Assembly (NCBI GenBank): GCA_963971575.1
Contig: OZ020619.1
Coordinates: forward strand, 23,194,813-23,258,812
Length of the DNA stretch: 64,000 nucleotides
Direction of reading: 5' to 3'
Source: Liopterus haemorrhoidalis
Lineage: Eukaryota > Arthropoda > Insecta > Coleoptera > Dytiscidae
In this document: positions 19,991 through 30,692 of the stretch, piece after piece
Layout of the letters: every line of letters starts with the position of its first letter
Position numbering within the stretch: position 1 is the first letter of the stretch
The notes under the pieces: generated by a model
What the model was told of the DNA's origin: nothing
The model's database searches: none
Seen by the model: only the letters and a program-made list of their open reading frames with translations
Translations under genes and position numbers: made by a program

Positions 19991-21294
19991 GGGGAGAGTA
20001 GCCAAATTTGGACCACTTAAGAATTTTTTAATATATAGAGATGTACAAGTATTTTTAATAAAAAGGAAGTAGTGGAAAAAAAAGTTATTGTTTATATCTT
20101 CAAAATAATATAATTTATTTTAAATAAATAATTATATTGAACAGTGAAAAATCAATACATAAAAATCGTGTCATCGGTCCAATTAAAGAAACTGGTTTCT
20201 TAGGATGGACCAGAGGTTTTCCAAGATGGACCATCAATATAATTAAACACAATTGAAGCAAAAGTACTTTTGATTTTTGCACTGACTCCAGCACACTGTG
20301 TATGGACCCAAGTGTGACATTTTATGCATTGTATCATTCTCATCTTCCTTCATTTACTCACATATAATACAAAACCATGTAGTCTTAGTTTTTATTCTTT
20401 GTCTTTTTGGTCCAATATTGGGCTAATTTTACTTTGTTAGTCTTTTTCTCTTTGAATTTTTCTAATTGCTTTTTATGAGGACTACTTGTTACTAAAATTG
20501 CTTTTTGGTCTATTCCTCCAGTTCGAGAAGACGATGGACCTTGCTGTGGATTTAGTTTTGGTGGAGGTGATATATCGTAAAGAATATCCTTACACTTTAT
20601 AATTTTTTTCTCCCGAGGTACATAATCAACAGCAGAATCACTATTATTACTTTTACTGTCACTTAAAGACATAGATGTTGGTGTATTAGGCCTACTTGTA
20701 GTATTTACTGCGATTTCAGAAGGGTTAGCAGAACATTGTAAAATATCGGATGCTGCAAACTGGTGGTCCTGAAAGATATGTCTATTTACAGGCCAAATAC
20801 CAGAGGCACGGAAAGCACTTTCAGCTATATCTACAGTGGCTACTCGGCCGTATGCTTCATTTAGTAATTTAGACATCTGAATTGGACCGGTCCAATTCAG
20901 GCGACTGCTTGTGGTCCAACTTGAGCTACTTTTATAAATATTTTAAAATGTTTCACCTAACCTTACATTTGAACTAGATTAATAAAACTAATATAGTAAA
21001 TTGTAGCCAGGCAAGTTTACTTTCTGCAGATATAAAAATATATTTTGTTACTTACTTTGAAACAGTCTAAAGACTATTGGCCTTATTGATAAAATATTTA
21101 ATTGATGGTATGTAAATACTGATAACACTTCACTAACTGCAACCAAGAGGTGCGCTGTTATAAAAATGATTGCATCAGACAAGTTTACGTCCATCCCCTT
21201 CTAAATTACTGTTTAGCTGCGTAAATGCCTTATACAGATCAAGTTACGATGGTGGTCCAACCTAGGCGATGGTCCAAATTCGGCTACTCTCCCC
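19991..21294 (-). mobile_element. Pogo-like element, internally deleted, TA duplication
   Basis: Left end GGGGAGAGTAGCCAAATTTG (19991) and inverted right end GGGGAGAGTAGCCGAATTTG (21294), both flanked by TA. Repeated GGTCCA motifs lie near both ends. It contains the C-terminal part of a pogo/Tigger-type transposase on the minus strand. Inserted in the Helitron. Confidence 0.85.
20385..20876 (-). pseudogene. Pogo/jerky-like transposase C-terminal fragment
   Basis: 163 codons beginning MSKLLNEAYGRVATVDIAES, then AFRASGIWPVNRHIFQDHQF. The A..AF.A.GI.P.N...F.D..F wording follows the DDE core in pogo-superfamily proteins of insects. The rest is a low-complexity Ser/Lys tail (SMSLSDSKSNNSDSAVDY; KEKKTNKVKLAQYWTKK). 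The DDE nuclease and CENPB/HTH domains are deleted, and the frame begins just after an internal GGACCGGTCC palindrome that marks the deletion joint. Open but without enzymatic parts. Confidence 0.75.
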
Positions 21295-21385
21295 TATATT
21301 TGGGGAGCTATAGGGAGAGCTAAACGAAGTACCTCACTTATTATTTATTTAACATTGAAAATGCATACAAAAGAGTGGTTTAGAA

Positions 21386-22824
21386 CAGCGTTTTCCAACC
21401 TTTTTTAATGGCGGACCGGCAAGCGACCTAGAAGAAATTCGCGGACCGGCAAGGTAATGTGTATCGCTAAAGTGTTATATGTTTTATTTCACTGATTACA
21501 ATAACAAAAAAAACCACAAATAAAAAATCAAATATAATTAGTAAAAAAACAAACAAATTATTACTTAGGCAATTAACAATTAAGGACCGAGATTTTCATC
21601 TCAAAATTAAGTGGGTTATAACTTATTAGGCGAATAGTTGCATAGTAGTAAAAAGAAATTTTTTTAGCGAATAAATTTATTGCTCGGCGCTGAATAAATA
21701 GTTATTTATGCAACAAGTGCATAAAGTAGTGCTTTTTTTTTCACGAATAGGAAGTTTGACCACACGAGCCATAGGTGAATGCGGCAATCTCATGATTGAA
21801 AAAAGACGCTTTATGCATGTGTTTCGTACAATATTTTTTCTGAGATTGTTCCTAATTGAAAAAATGAAAAATGAAATGCAACTATACCTTTTAATTTGTA
21901 ACAATTTTAAAAAATAACAAATTATTAACTTTCTTTCACAATAGTAATATTAAAAGTACAGTTGCTGGAATCATTTATAGTAAATTTAGATCCTATAACA
22001 ATTTATTTTATTTCTTCTCTAGAAAATATTTGTGATTTTTTTGCTATACATCCAACTGATTGTCGTTTAAGATAAACTATAATCTTGAAATAGTTACTAA
22101 TATCTACATTGTTATTAATAATGTGGCTTTCAATTTCGAGTACGTGTATCACAATGTGGATGATTTAAAATTTCTTGATTTTTCCACGAAATAAGCTAAT
22201 ATTACTCTTTCTGTAAAAAATTTATTTTATTTTGATTACTCCATTCAATGAACAAGTTATATTCTTTTAAATAAATATCTTTAGATTTTTGAGGCAATCA
22301 TTTTTGCTCTACCTCATTTGCCGTTCCGATTATATCTTCTGGAGTGCATATTTCAATATCTAAATCTTCTAATTCCATATTTATGGATTTCATAATATTT
22401 AAGATCACAAATTGCAAATTGATTTCAATTGTTTTCAAAGCACTCTTTGATTCTTCTTCGGACTGTAGCGATAAGCATCCGTGGAAGTTACTTGTGTAAA
22501 CCCCCATTATTTGCAGTGTCCTTACGACAGGAGTGAAAAAATTAAACGCTATCGCACTTTTTCTCACGCTTTTTGCTTTTTTTAACTCCCACCATACACA
22601 GGCATTTTATGCACTAAAATAAGTGAAATATAGTACAGTTTTTTAACAGAAGTAGAAAAAATAATATATGTACCGTGTATTGTGGAAAGTAATTATTATT
22701 GTATTTTATAAATTAACATAATTTTTTGTTTTATAAACTTGCACATAAAAATAATTCTGCGGACCGGCAAAAAATCTCGCAGACTGGCAAAAAAATCTCG
22801 TGGACCGGCGGTTGGGAAACACTG
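21386..22824 (-). mobile_element. hAT-type element carrying a recombinase-like fragment
   Basis: Left end CAGCGTTTTCCAACCTTTTT (21386), right end GGCGGTTGGGAAACACTG (22824). GGACCGGCAA motifs repeat near both ends. Flanks GTTTAGAA (21378-21385) and ATTTAGAA (22825-22832) match at 7 of 8. No hAT transposase is seen. The minus-strand core at 21985-22567 resembles a tyrosine recombinase N-terminal region. Confidence 0.8.
21985..22567 (-). pseudogene. Tyrosine-recombinase-like N-terminal fragment (Crypton-type?)
   Basis: From ATG 22567 the frame has MELEDLDIEICTPEDIIG, then EVEQK, a stop, LPQKSKDIYLKEYNLFIEWS and NQNKINFLQKE. After frameshifts it continues ILAYFVEKSRNFKSSTL, YSKLKATLLI and NNNVDISNYFKIIVYLKRQS then AKKSQIFSREEI. 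This follows the pattern I remember from insect Crypton/XerC-like proteins: LP.KS...Y...Y..F..W, LLAYF.E.S....PSTLW..YSMLKATL, I..FLKR.S.G..PKKSK.F. That is the SAM-like core-binding domain; the catalytic R..H..R..Y half is not seen. At least two stops and two frameshifts. Recognition is from memory. Confidence 0.5.
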
Positions 22825-22946
22825 ATTTAGAATTAAGAAACGATTATTTTCTGCTCTACTTGAAATTGATATATCTCACTTATCATTTATGTTACAGCAA
22901 AAATGTACATTACAAAAACCGTACGAAGTACGGATTCTCCAGCTAG

Positions 22947-23600
22947 TACTTTACATAATCCAAGTTTTTTTAATTTATTTTTTATCATTAAATTATTTAT
23001 TATTTACTTATTTAAGTAAAATTAAATTATTTTGAATATTCCTAATGTTTGTAAAGCAGTTAAGTATGTACTAAACAAATACATCTATGCTGTCAGTCTG
23101 ACAGACAGACACAAACGCACTTGCGAAACTCCCAGACGATTTTCATAGTCTGTAGTGTCTCGTCAGTCTGACATTGACGATTTTCCGGCCCCCTTTCGTC
23201 CTGGACAGGCACCTGTTGCACCTGCCTAGTTACGGTACTCACCTTGAAACCCCAAATAATGCTCAGAATATATTGTTAAAATTCCGATGCCTAAACGAAA
23301 TTGTCTTAATCGAAGATTTTTTAATTAAATGGTATAAATAAGGATACTAATATAAACTGGGCAATATTGAAATTTTAAACAATCCTCAAAGATATTTATA
23401 ATTTTAATTTACTTAGCGCTCTGTCATTCTTTCATTTAGAACTACTTCACTAGAAAATTTTATAGAAAAACCAAAGATTCTTTTGGTGCATAGAACTTGG
23501 ACCTACTTTTTCTTTTTTGCATTGTTGATTTATCCAGGTCTCGTATTCGTACTTAAGCGTAATCTAATAATGCAGAATTTTATTCTGAATTATTGGAAAT
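22947..23600. other. No recognised gene
   Basis: AT-rich. A CpG-containing block at 23085-23240 has CTGTCAGTCTGACAGACAGA and later GTCAGTCTGACATTGACG, a loose inverted/duplicated motif. No domain is seen. Confidence 0.35.
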
Positions 23601-23601
23601 A

Positions 23602-24517
23602 TACGAGGGACATTCAATAATTAAAGAGACAAATTGATGTAGAAGAAAAACTGTGTATTTTTACAAAATGAGAGTTTTACTACTTCTCAACATAATCCCC
23701 ACGAATATTAATACACTTGTTCCAATGATGAACTAGTTTTTTTATACCTGATGCAAAGAAATCTTTGTCTTGTTGTTTGAGCCAGTTTCCCACAAATTCT
23801 TTGACCATGCTTTGTCTTTTGGATTCTGGTTCAAAATGGTGAATTCAAGTTTCATCACACGTTAAAATCTTGTTTAGAAAAGGGTCACCTTCCCTTTCAT
23901 AGCGTTCTTTCAAGTCTGTACACACTTTGAGTCTTGTTTCCTTGTGTTGTTGCGTTTCCTTGTACTCTTTCGGGACCCACCTTGCACTTGTTTTTCTGTA
24001 CTTGAGCTTGTCAATGATAACGCAATGAACTGTGCCAACACTTACTGCAACTCTTTTTGCTATATATTCAACAGTAATACGTCGGTCTTCACGAATAATG
24101 TCCTCAATGCAGGTTTCAAGCGAAGGAGTTCAACTGACCGGCCTGGACGTTGCTCGTTAGTCACTGAGGTTCGACCATTTTTTAACTGTTCTACCCACTT
24201 ATAAAAATTTCCGCGATTCATACAACTTTCACCATACTGTAAAATCATTCGAGAAAAGCTTTTAACCGGTTTTTCACTTTCAGAAAGCAAAAACCGGATC
24301 ACTGAACGTTGTTCAACTAATGTGGAAACTCCAAGCAGGCACGGCATCGTTAAATGCAATTTTGAGGTTATAAACAAAACAATTTTTATCCATGAGATGT
24401 TCTCAGCTCATCCCAGTGATGCCAACCTCAATGCCTGAAAGTACCAAACTCCTCCTACAAACCGTTTTTTTTTTTCCTACATCAATTTGTCTTTTTAATT
24501 ATTAAATGTCCCTCGTA
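23602..24517 (-). mobile_element. Mariner-like element, internally deleted, TA duplication
   Basis: Inverted repeats of about 45 bp start TACGAGGGACATTCAATAAT on the left and TACGAGGGACATTTAATAAT (inverted) on the right, both next to TA. 916 bp against about 1.3 kb for full-length mariners. The minus strand carries a broken transposase gene. Confidence 0.85.
23675..24348 (-). pseudogene. Mariner transposase pseudogene
   Basis: The N-terminal helix-turn-helix region reads EQRSVIRFLLSESEKPVK, ILQYGESCMNRGNFYKWVEQ and NEQRPGRSVEL. Downstream, with a frame change, KETRLKVCTDLKERYEREGD, FLNKILTCDET, a stop in place of Trp, IHHFEPESKRQSM, then a deletion to KEFVGNWLKQQDKDFFASGI and VHHWNKCINIRGDYVEK. 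CDET(W) carries the first catalytic Asp; the section with the second and third acidic residues is deleted. Inactive. Confidence 0.75.
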
Positions 24518-24597
24518 TAAATAATTCTTTGTAACATAATAACAACGACGAAAGATTATTTTTGATGACTGCTGTTCAATGGACCAAGGAAAGAAAT

Positions 24598-24852
24598 CAG
24601 TGGCGGCGCTAGCTCTTAAATCTGGAGGAACCAGGAAATTTTTGAGTAAAACCTGGGAGGGCCAGAAAATATTTGAGGAGGGCATCATAGTGAAAAAAGA
24701 TCCTCACTTCTAAAACAAGTAATGATCTGACTTCTAAAATATAAGCAATGACCTCCTTAAAAAACAGATCCTTGTTACACACACATTTATCTCCAAGCAT
24801 TGGGGGCCAGAGCAATTTGGGAGGGGGGTACTCCCCGCTAGCGCTGCCATTG
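24598..24852. mobile_element. hAT MITE (CAGTGGCGGCGCTAGC), perfect 8-bp duplication
   Basis: Begins CAGTGGCGGCGCTAGCTC and ends CGCTAGCGCTGCCATTG. Identical AAAGAAAT flanks at 24590-24597 and 24853-24860. 255 bp. The interior holds TCACTTCTAAAACAAGTAAT and GACTTCTAAAATATAAG blocks that recur in several other MITEs here. Bases 24853-25011 between the two sister MITEs show nothing recognised. Confidence 0.9.
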
Positions 24853-25011
24853 AAAGAAATCTATATTAACTTATATTATGTATGATATATAAAAATGTAT
24901 CACATCATAACTTAACCACCTCTCCCAAGCCGGATTAGGTCACCTGGTAGTTGTGGACCCAATATTCCATTCTTCGGAATTGACGGCCCAATATTTAGTA
25001 CTAGTAGTGAT

Positions 25012-25347
25012 CAGTAACGGCAATAGCTCTTAAAATCTGGAGGGGTCCGGAAATATTTGAGGAAAATTTGGGGGAGGGCAGGATATATTTGAGGAGGGCA
25101 TCATCATTTTTATCGTTATTAATGGACTAATGGACAGGTGAAAATAGAAGTGATGACTCAAAAAAACAGGTCTTCACTTCTAAAACAAGTGATGACCTAA
25201 AAAAAGGTACTCACTTCTAAAATATAATTGATAAACGACCGATCCTTGTTGCATTGTTGCACATACATTTCTCTCCGAGCAAATATAGGAAGTGGGGGCA
25301 ACTAGGGGCTAGAGCAATTTGGGGGGGCTCCGCTAGCGCAGCTACTG
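25012..25347. mobile_element. hAT MITE, sister of the one at 24598
   Basis: Begins CAGTAACGGCAATAGCTC, ends CGCTAGCGCAGCTACTG. Flanks GTAGTGAT (25004-25011) and GTAGTAAT (25348-25355) match at 7 of 8. The interior has the same TCACTTCTAAAACAAGTGAT minisatellite motif, with one more unit than the sister copy. Confidence 0.85.
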
Positions 25348-25406
25348 GTAGTAATTACTACTGTGAGCCTACTGTAAGATGTTTATGAGCTGAAGAAGAT
25401 CAATTT

Positions 25407-26104
25407 CACTCATACCTCGCTATACAGCCACTCTTTATACGGCTTTTCGCTACAACGGTCTTCTTTAATTATGGCACTTTTTCGATTTACGGCCCAAAGT
25501 GTTTCGTTAAAGGGCAAAAACAAAAAAAATGTGAAAAAAATATGGCCAGAATGCATAAAAACTAATGATTCTGAAGTTGATTCTCTTTCTGAAATTCGAC
25601 AAACCATATTGAACCTAGCAAATGATCTTGATTTTGAGGATTTGGAAGAAGGTGATGTGCTTGATTTACTAGATGCTGATAAAGAACCCCTTTCACACAA
25701 GAAACTGATCCAATTAGAAGCAGAACGAGCAACTGATGAGGAGCCAGAGAAGAAAAGAAGCAGAAATCAAGGCAAGATAAACAACGTTGGACAATTTTTT
25801 TAAACCAGGTCAATCCTGGTTTAAACAGCGGAAAGTGATGATGACAGTATAGTTTTTTAGTTTCAGTTAATTGTTATATGTACTTGTTATGTATTTTTAT
25901 TTTATATGTAAGCATTTTTAAATAAAATACATACAAAGAAAAAATGCATTTTAAACTGAAAACTACGTTATTTTATAAAAAATTGGAACCGATCCTATTG
26001 AATTTATATGGGTTTATATCAAAATAATTGATTCGTTATACGGCTTTTCGCTTTGCGGTCAACTTTCCCGGAACGTATCTAGGCCGTAAAGCGAGATATG
26101 AGTG
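25407..26104 (+). mobile_element. Tigger-like element, internally deleted
   Basis: Left end CACTCATACCTCGCTATACA, inverted right end CACTCATATCTCGCTTTACG followed by TA. GGCTTTTCGCT blocks lie inside both ends. 698 bp. It keeps only the 3' part of a transposase gene. Confidence 0.75.
25471..25803 (+). pseudogene. Tigger/jerky-like transposase C-terminal fragment
   Basis: 110 codons: KNKKNVKKIWPECIKTNDSE, SEIRQTILNLANDLDFEDLE, EGDVLDLLDADKEPLSHKKL and IQLEAERATDEEPEKKRSR. The LKK(I/L)WPE(C).. then (I)..LA..L.FED(V/L)...DV..LL....EPL....L..LE pattern is the region after the DDE core in Tigger-type proteins. The DDE core and the DNA-binding N-terminus are missing, and the ATG used is probably internal sequence. 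Open reading frame, no nuclease. Confidence 0.65.
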
Positions 26105-26269
26105 TATTATAAAATCATCTCGTGCAGTAATTTTTATGATGAAATTAAAAATAACAAAGTCTGTCGAATTTTTGTTGAACAAGGATATGCGAATCCTGCA
26201 ACTGATGATTAAACATTAACATTTTTATGCTTTATTGTTTATATATACATTTATTATTATTATAATATT

Positions 26270-26420
26270 ATAAATAGCAAAAATTATTTAAAATAAGAAG
26301 ATAAATCTTTTTTGTCTTGGGTAAATGAATATTTGAGGAGTTACGAGGGGACACCCTAAAACTAAAATCTTCAAATATCTAACTTTTTATTTACCTTACC
26401 TCAAAAATGTATATAAGAAA
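26270..26420 (+). repeat. Helitron-family tandem unit, isolated copy
   Basis: GAATATTTGAGGAGTTACG, GGGGACACCCTAAAAC and a CTCAAAAATGTATAT run match the units at 2893-3320 and 19690-19760. No Helitron end is found next to it. Confidence 0.5.
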
Positions 26421-26449
26421 ATATGTAAAATTCTTTCAGTTCTGGAGTG

Positions 26450-26871
26450 TTATAGACTATATTAAACTCTATCTCAGAAAAGCTGATAGTAATAAATCAT
26501 TTTGTCAGGCAGTTACCAGTGGCGTGCACATTTTAAACACGTTTAAATTGGTTTTGTGTATTTCTATATTACTATTTATCATTTTATTAAACGCACGCCT
26601 CTGACCATATTTATCATATCATTAAACACACCCCTGTGACCATATTTTTTCGCGAAATTTTAGGGTCAAATTTTTATGGTCTATTGTGTTTAACCCTAGT
26701 TTGTATTCCCATATAATATGTGCGGCACACTCGGTTGTTTTTAACAATATTTCGTTTCGAACTATTCTTATTTTGTCGCTTTTGTTTTGCCGCTTCTGTG
26801 TGATAAAACAATAACTTTTTACAAATAATAAATTTTATTACTATCAGCCTTTCGGAGATAGAATATAGTGT
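26450..26871. repeat. Inverted-repeat pair around unrecognised core
   Basis: CTCAGAAAAGCTGATAGTAA (about 26472-26491) is matched in inverted form by TTACTATCAGCCTTTCGGAG (about 26835-26854), with weaker similarity further out. Inside, CAGTGGCGTGCACATTTTAA at about 26516 looks like a hAT-type end without a partner. Probably a small non-autonomous element. Confidence 0.4.
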
Positions 26872-26969
26872 TTATCAATCGGTAAGGCGCGACACTCTGC
26901 TGTGTAGCAAAAGCAAATTAATGAACAGATTTGAAAAATTCTTTCAGTGATGGATATCTTTAGATGGAT

Positions 26970-27560
26970 ATCTTCAGACTTTTATAAGTGAAATAATCTG
27001 GCGTGATCCCATGATATGCGCAAAAGTAAATTAATGAATCGATTTATAAAATTCTTTGTTTCCAAAACAACTATATTTTTAGGGTTTTGTAGGTATAGAC
27101 AAAAACCCCTTATACCGTCATTTTGTCGTCTGTCTGTCTGTCTGTTCGGTAAAAATTGTAGCCAAATGGCTAAACCTAGAGAGTTGAAATTTGGCATGCT
27201 TATACAGCTCTTTGACCCGCACATAGGAAAAATACTAAAACAGCTAAAAAACATATCCTCCTGAAAATATAAACAAATATGTACTCACCGAAAAAAAAAT
27301 ATTTTTTTTCAAATTCTGAGTAGGGTATCAAATGAAAGCCCTAAGTATGTGGATTAACGATAAAAAAATTATTTTTGAAAAATAAATTATTTTGACGCGA
27401 TTTTTCCCAAAATTGTGCAAAAAAAAAATTGTCCCACACCCTGTAGCCCAGATGGTTTAAACTAAAAATCTGAAAAAATTCTAAGTAATGTACATTGGTG
27501 TGAACCGGAATAGTACAACAGGAATTTTTGATCAGATTATGTTTTCAGAAAAAAACAAAT
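26970..27560 (-). repeat. RepB interspersed repeat copy
   Basis: Reverse orientation relative to the copy at 62500-63100. Diagnostic blocks: GGGTTTTGTAGGTAT, CTGTCTGTCTGTCTGTTCGG, TAGCCAAATGGCTAAACC, GAAATTTGGCATGCTTATAC, and further on GTCCCACACCCTGTAGCCC. No protein is encoded; open frames here come from the microsatellite. Confidence 0.65.
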
Positions 27561-27628
27561 TTTTTTGTGTTTTTTTGGCTGTCGGTGTAAAATATTTAAA
27601 ACGTTATGTAACATAGTAAACCAGTACT

Positions 27629-27697
27629 CTTTCATAGTGTAATGGTTAGCCCTCTCGCTTTCCAAGTTGCAAGCTAAGGTTCGCTTCCCGTCTGGAT
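27629..27697 (+). tRNA. tRNA-Gly(TCC)-derived sequence, pseudogene or SINE head
   Basis: TAGTGTAATGGTTAGC matches the tRNA D-arm/A box and AAGGTTCGCTTCCCGTCTGG the T-arm/B box. The middle TTTCCAA fits an anticodon loop with anticodon TCC. The 3' side of the anticodon stem (GTTGC) no longer pairs with CTCGC and the acceptor stem is degenerate, so it is not a working tRNA. A T-rich run follows at about 27702-27723, as after a Pol III transcript. It lies just beyond a RepB copy and may be a SINE head. Confidence 0.5.
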
Positions 27698-27989
27698 ACA
27701 ATTTAATTTTTTGTTTTTTTTTTTTGCAAGTTTATTTTGTTTAAATTATTTTTTCAAAATTCTAGTTATATTTTGGCAAATGTTGCATTTAATTTTTAAA
27801 AGCGTAAATTTAATAACCAGTGGCAATTGATGAAATTATAATTTAATTCTATGTTTCAATGTATACGAAATCAGAGGGGCGGAGCTTATGACTTTTAACA
27901 ACCTTTTAGAAACCTAAATAATGATATTAGGCATTCGAATTAAATTAACAAAAAAATATTTTAACCTAAAATTTGTTTTGGCAACCAAA

Positions 27990-28050
27990 ATAATTATCAT
28001 TCACTTACTAAATACCTGCGAAACCCTGAAATGTGTAAAAATTAACACTC
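27990..28050 (-). repeat. RepB terminal fragment
   Basis: The inverted sequence TACACATTTCAGGGTTTCGC then AGGTATTTAGTAAGTG matches RepB ends at 35575 and 48895. Bases 28051-28596 hold an (ATT)n tract near 28231-28248 and nothing else recognised. Confidence 0.5.
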
Positions 28051-28676
28051 CACATCAATTTTTTGTATCTTTCCTTCAAACGTCGCGGGCCGCCAGAAAA
28101 TAGGCCACAAGTATTTATATAAAACTGAATAAAAATATTATTGTTATTATATGTAATTTTCATTAATTATTTATTGTAACACCTAGACATATTCCATAAA
28201 TGTAATTTTCACTTCACGGAAATAAATACGTTATTATTATTATTATATATTCGATTTCTTCGATATCTTCCGAGAAAACATTAATCTAATATTCCGTTTC
28301 TACAATTTCAGTTCATACTAATGTACATTTAGAATTTATTACATTTAGAATTTATTCAGATTATTAGATCGACCTCGTTGGGTTTTAGGATTTACGGGAA
28401 GAAAATTATCATATTTTTGACAAATATGTCTTAAAAACCAAAAGCCTTTTAAATATTATTCTTTGTTCCTAAATCAATGTCTCACGAGTTTTCATTTGAT
28501 ACCCAACTCAAAATTAAAACATATACCTATTTCTGTCTATTTCTTGAGTTAAGATCTCATAAATTGTAATAGATACAAGGTCGGTTAAATTAGACTAAGG
28601 GAAGTCAATGATTAAACAACAGTATAGTTATCACTAGTTTCTTATACAAAACTAACAATCTGAAATAAATTAGTAT

Positions 28677-30692
28677 GTAATTTAGCTCTGCAGGCTCAGT
28701 TGGCCCATGGATTGGTTTATGATTTTTCTCCATCCATTTTTATCCTTTGTCTTCTCCTTCCAGTTACTGATGTTGCATTCATTTATGTCCTTTAAAACTT
28801 CTGCCTTCCATCTCGTCCTTAACCTACCTTGTCTCTTTTTGCCTCCTATGGTACTTCCCAATATCTTCCATAGTGTTATATTACTGTCCATCCGCATTAT
28901 GTGCCACATTCATCTAAGTCTGTTACTTTTCACTATTCCTATGTTCGGTTCTTTGTAGAACTCTAGTAATTCTCTATTTGTTCGCCTCTCCCATCCGTTT
29001 TGATTCGAGTTTTGATCCATCATTTTTCCTCCAAATATTTTTCGAAGGACCTTCCTTTCCCACATTTATATCCTTGTTAGTTCTTTTGTACTCAGCGTCC
29101 ATATCTCACTTGCATATAGTACTATCGGTCTTATTATTGTTTTAAAATTCTAATTTTTAATCTTTTAGATACATTTTTGTTATGCAAAAATTTTCTCAAA
29201 CCAAATAAGCTACGATTAGCTGACATAATCCTTCTTTGTATTTCCATCAAGCTGTCAGGTTTTCTATAGAATTCCACTCCTAGTTATACAAAATAATACA
29301 TTTCCTCAAATGTATACTTTTTTCCTGTTATTTTTAATTCCAGGTTCTTACGCATTTAGCTTTCTCTCCATTGCACATACTTGCTATTATTCTCATTTGT
29401 TATCAATCCTATTTTCACAAGATGAGCTTCGCTCAGTCTCTTAGTTGTATTTTGTAATTCATTATTTGTTCTTTAGTATAGCAACGCCAGACATTGATGA
29501 CGTTTATGATACAGCAATCCTGATCTATTTATATTTGCCTTTCTTATTACGTATTCCAATGAAGCGCAAAATAATAGTAATGACAGCGGATCCCCCTGTC
29601 TTAAGCCTTCGTGCACTTCAAATTTCTCTGATGCAGTTTCATTTACTCTCACTCTGTTATTTGTTAGTTCTAGTGTTAGTTTTATTAAACTGAGCAGTTT
29701 TCCTCTTATTCCTAGTTCCTTTAAGGCTTTGTAGAGTTCTTTTCTTTTCACTCTGTCGTATGCTTGCTTAAAATCAACGAAAAGTATATATATATTTTTT
29801 TTGTACTGGTAACTTTCTGCCTGAATTTCTCGAAGTGTAAATATTTGATCCGTTACTGCTCTTCCTCTCCTAAATCCGCATTGATATTCTCCTAGTTCTT
29901 TTTCAATTAATGTTGTTAACTTGTTCTTTAAGGACGTTGCTAATACTTTATACGCTATATTTAGAAGTGCAATGCCTCTATAATTTTGGCCGTTGGGCTT
30001 GTCACCCTTTTCGAAAATCGGTATTAGGATTGCTTCGTTCCATTCTTGCGGCATCTTCTCCTGCACCCATATTTCTTCTATTAATCTATGAATCCATTTC
30101 ACTATTATTTCTCCTCCTTGATTAAACAATTCAGCTGTTAATTGATCGCTTCCTGGACTTTTATTATTTTTTAATTTTTTTATTATTGTCTCAATTTCTA
30201 GTAGGGTTAGAGACTCCTCTGTTACTTGGTTAGCTAATTCGAACCTTTCTTTTTCTATTTCTTCTTCAGCTTCTTCTGTTGTTTGGTTTAGTAATTCTTT
30301 AAAGTGGTCGCTCCGTAGCTCTATTATTTCTTCTGCCCTCCCTACTAACTGCCCTTCTTTGTTCTTCATAAGTATGTTCTTTGTCTGGAACCCTACTCTC
30401 TCTTTTTTTTAGTACTTGATACATGTTTCTAATTTCCGTACATTAGTACTTCTCTTCAATGCCTTTTATAATATTTTCGTGGAATATCCTTTCTTTTTCT
30501 GATATTTTTCTTACATTTTACGCTTTTTTTTATTGTAGTCTTCTTTTGTTTTTCCTGTTTTTGTTCCTCGCATTTTTAGTCTGAGGTCCTTTTTCTTGTT
30601 TATTTCTATCTTGCATTCTTCATCCCACCATTCAGTCTTTTTGTCTGGTTTATGACGTATGCTTTCCCTAGCCCCTTGTTCTACGCCTTTTC
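28677..30692 (-). pseudogene. Non-LTR retrotransposon, 5'-truncated (RTE-like)
   Basis: In minus-strand order: an endonuclease-side tail (TEWWDEECKIEINKKKDL), then reverse transcriptase at 30369-29473 with LKNNKSPGSDQLTAELFNQG, MPQEWNEAILIPIFEKGD, FVDFKQAYDRVKRKELYKAL and VHEGLRQGDPLSLLLFCASL. The YADD section is decayed. The C-terminal region (28909-28682) has WHIMRMDSNITLWKI, GKKRQGRLRTRWKAEVLKDI and NGWRKIIN. This order and the GR.RTRW tail fit RTE-like or related elements. Many frameshifts and stops in 29160-29470. The 5' cut is typical of failed reverse transcription. Confidence 0.75.

Larger units (their letters stand above)
18898..22946 (+). mobile_element. Helitron, non-autonomous, loaded with later insertions
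   Basis: The 5' end is A|TCTATATTAATAAAACTGG (TC at 18898-18899). The 3' end has the hairpin CCGTAC-GAA-GTACGG (22919-22933), nine bases, then CTAG (22943-22946) before T. Insertion between A and T without target duplication, a TC start, and a 3' hairpin plus CTRR are the Helitron signature. Subtracting RepA (18937-19390), a pogo element (19991-21294) and a hAT element (21386-22824) leaves about 0.8 kb of own sequence. No Rep/helicase is encoded. The 3' region matches the decayed copy at 2893-3440. Confidence 0.75.

Noticed and set aside
21677..21917. Overlapping frames on both strands inside the 21386 hAT element
   Set aside because: Neither reads like the tyrosine recombinase C-terminal half (no H..R or catalytic Tyr context) nor like a hAT transposase.
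27016..27264. Frames on both strands around the CTGTCTGTC tract
   Set aside because: RepB copies elsewhere do not keep them open; they arise from the microsatellite.
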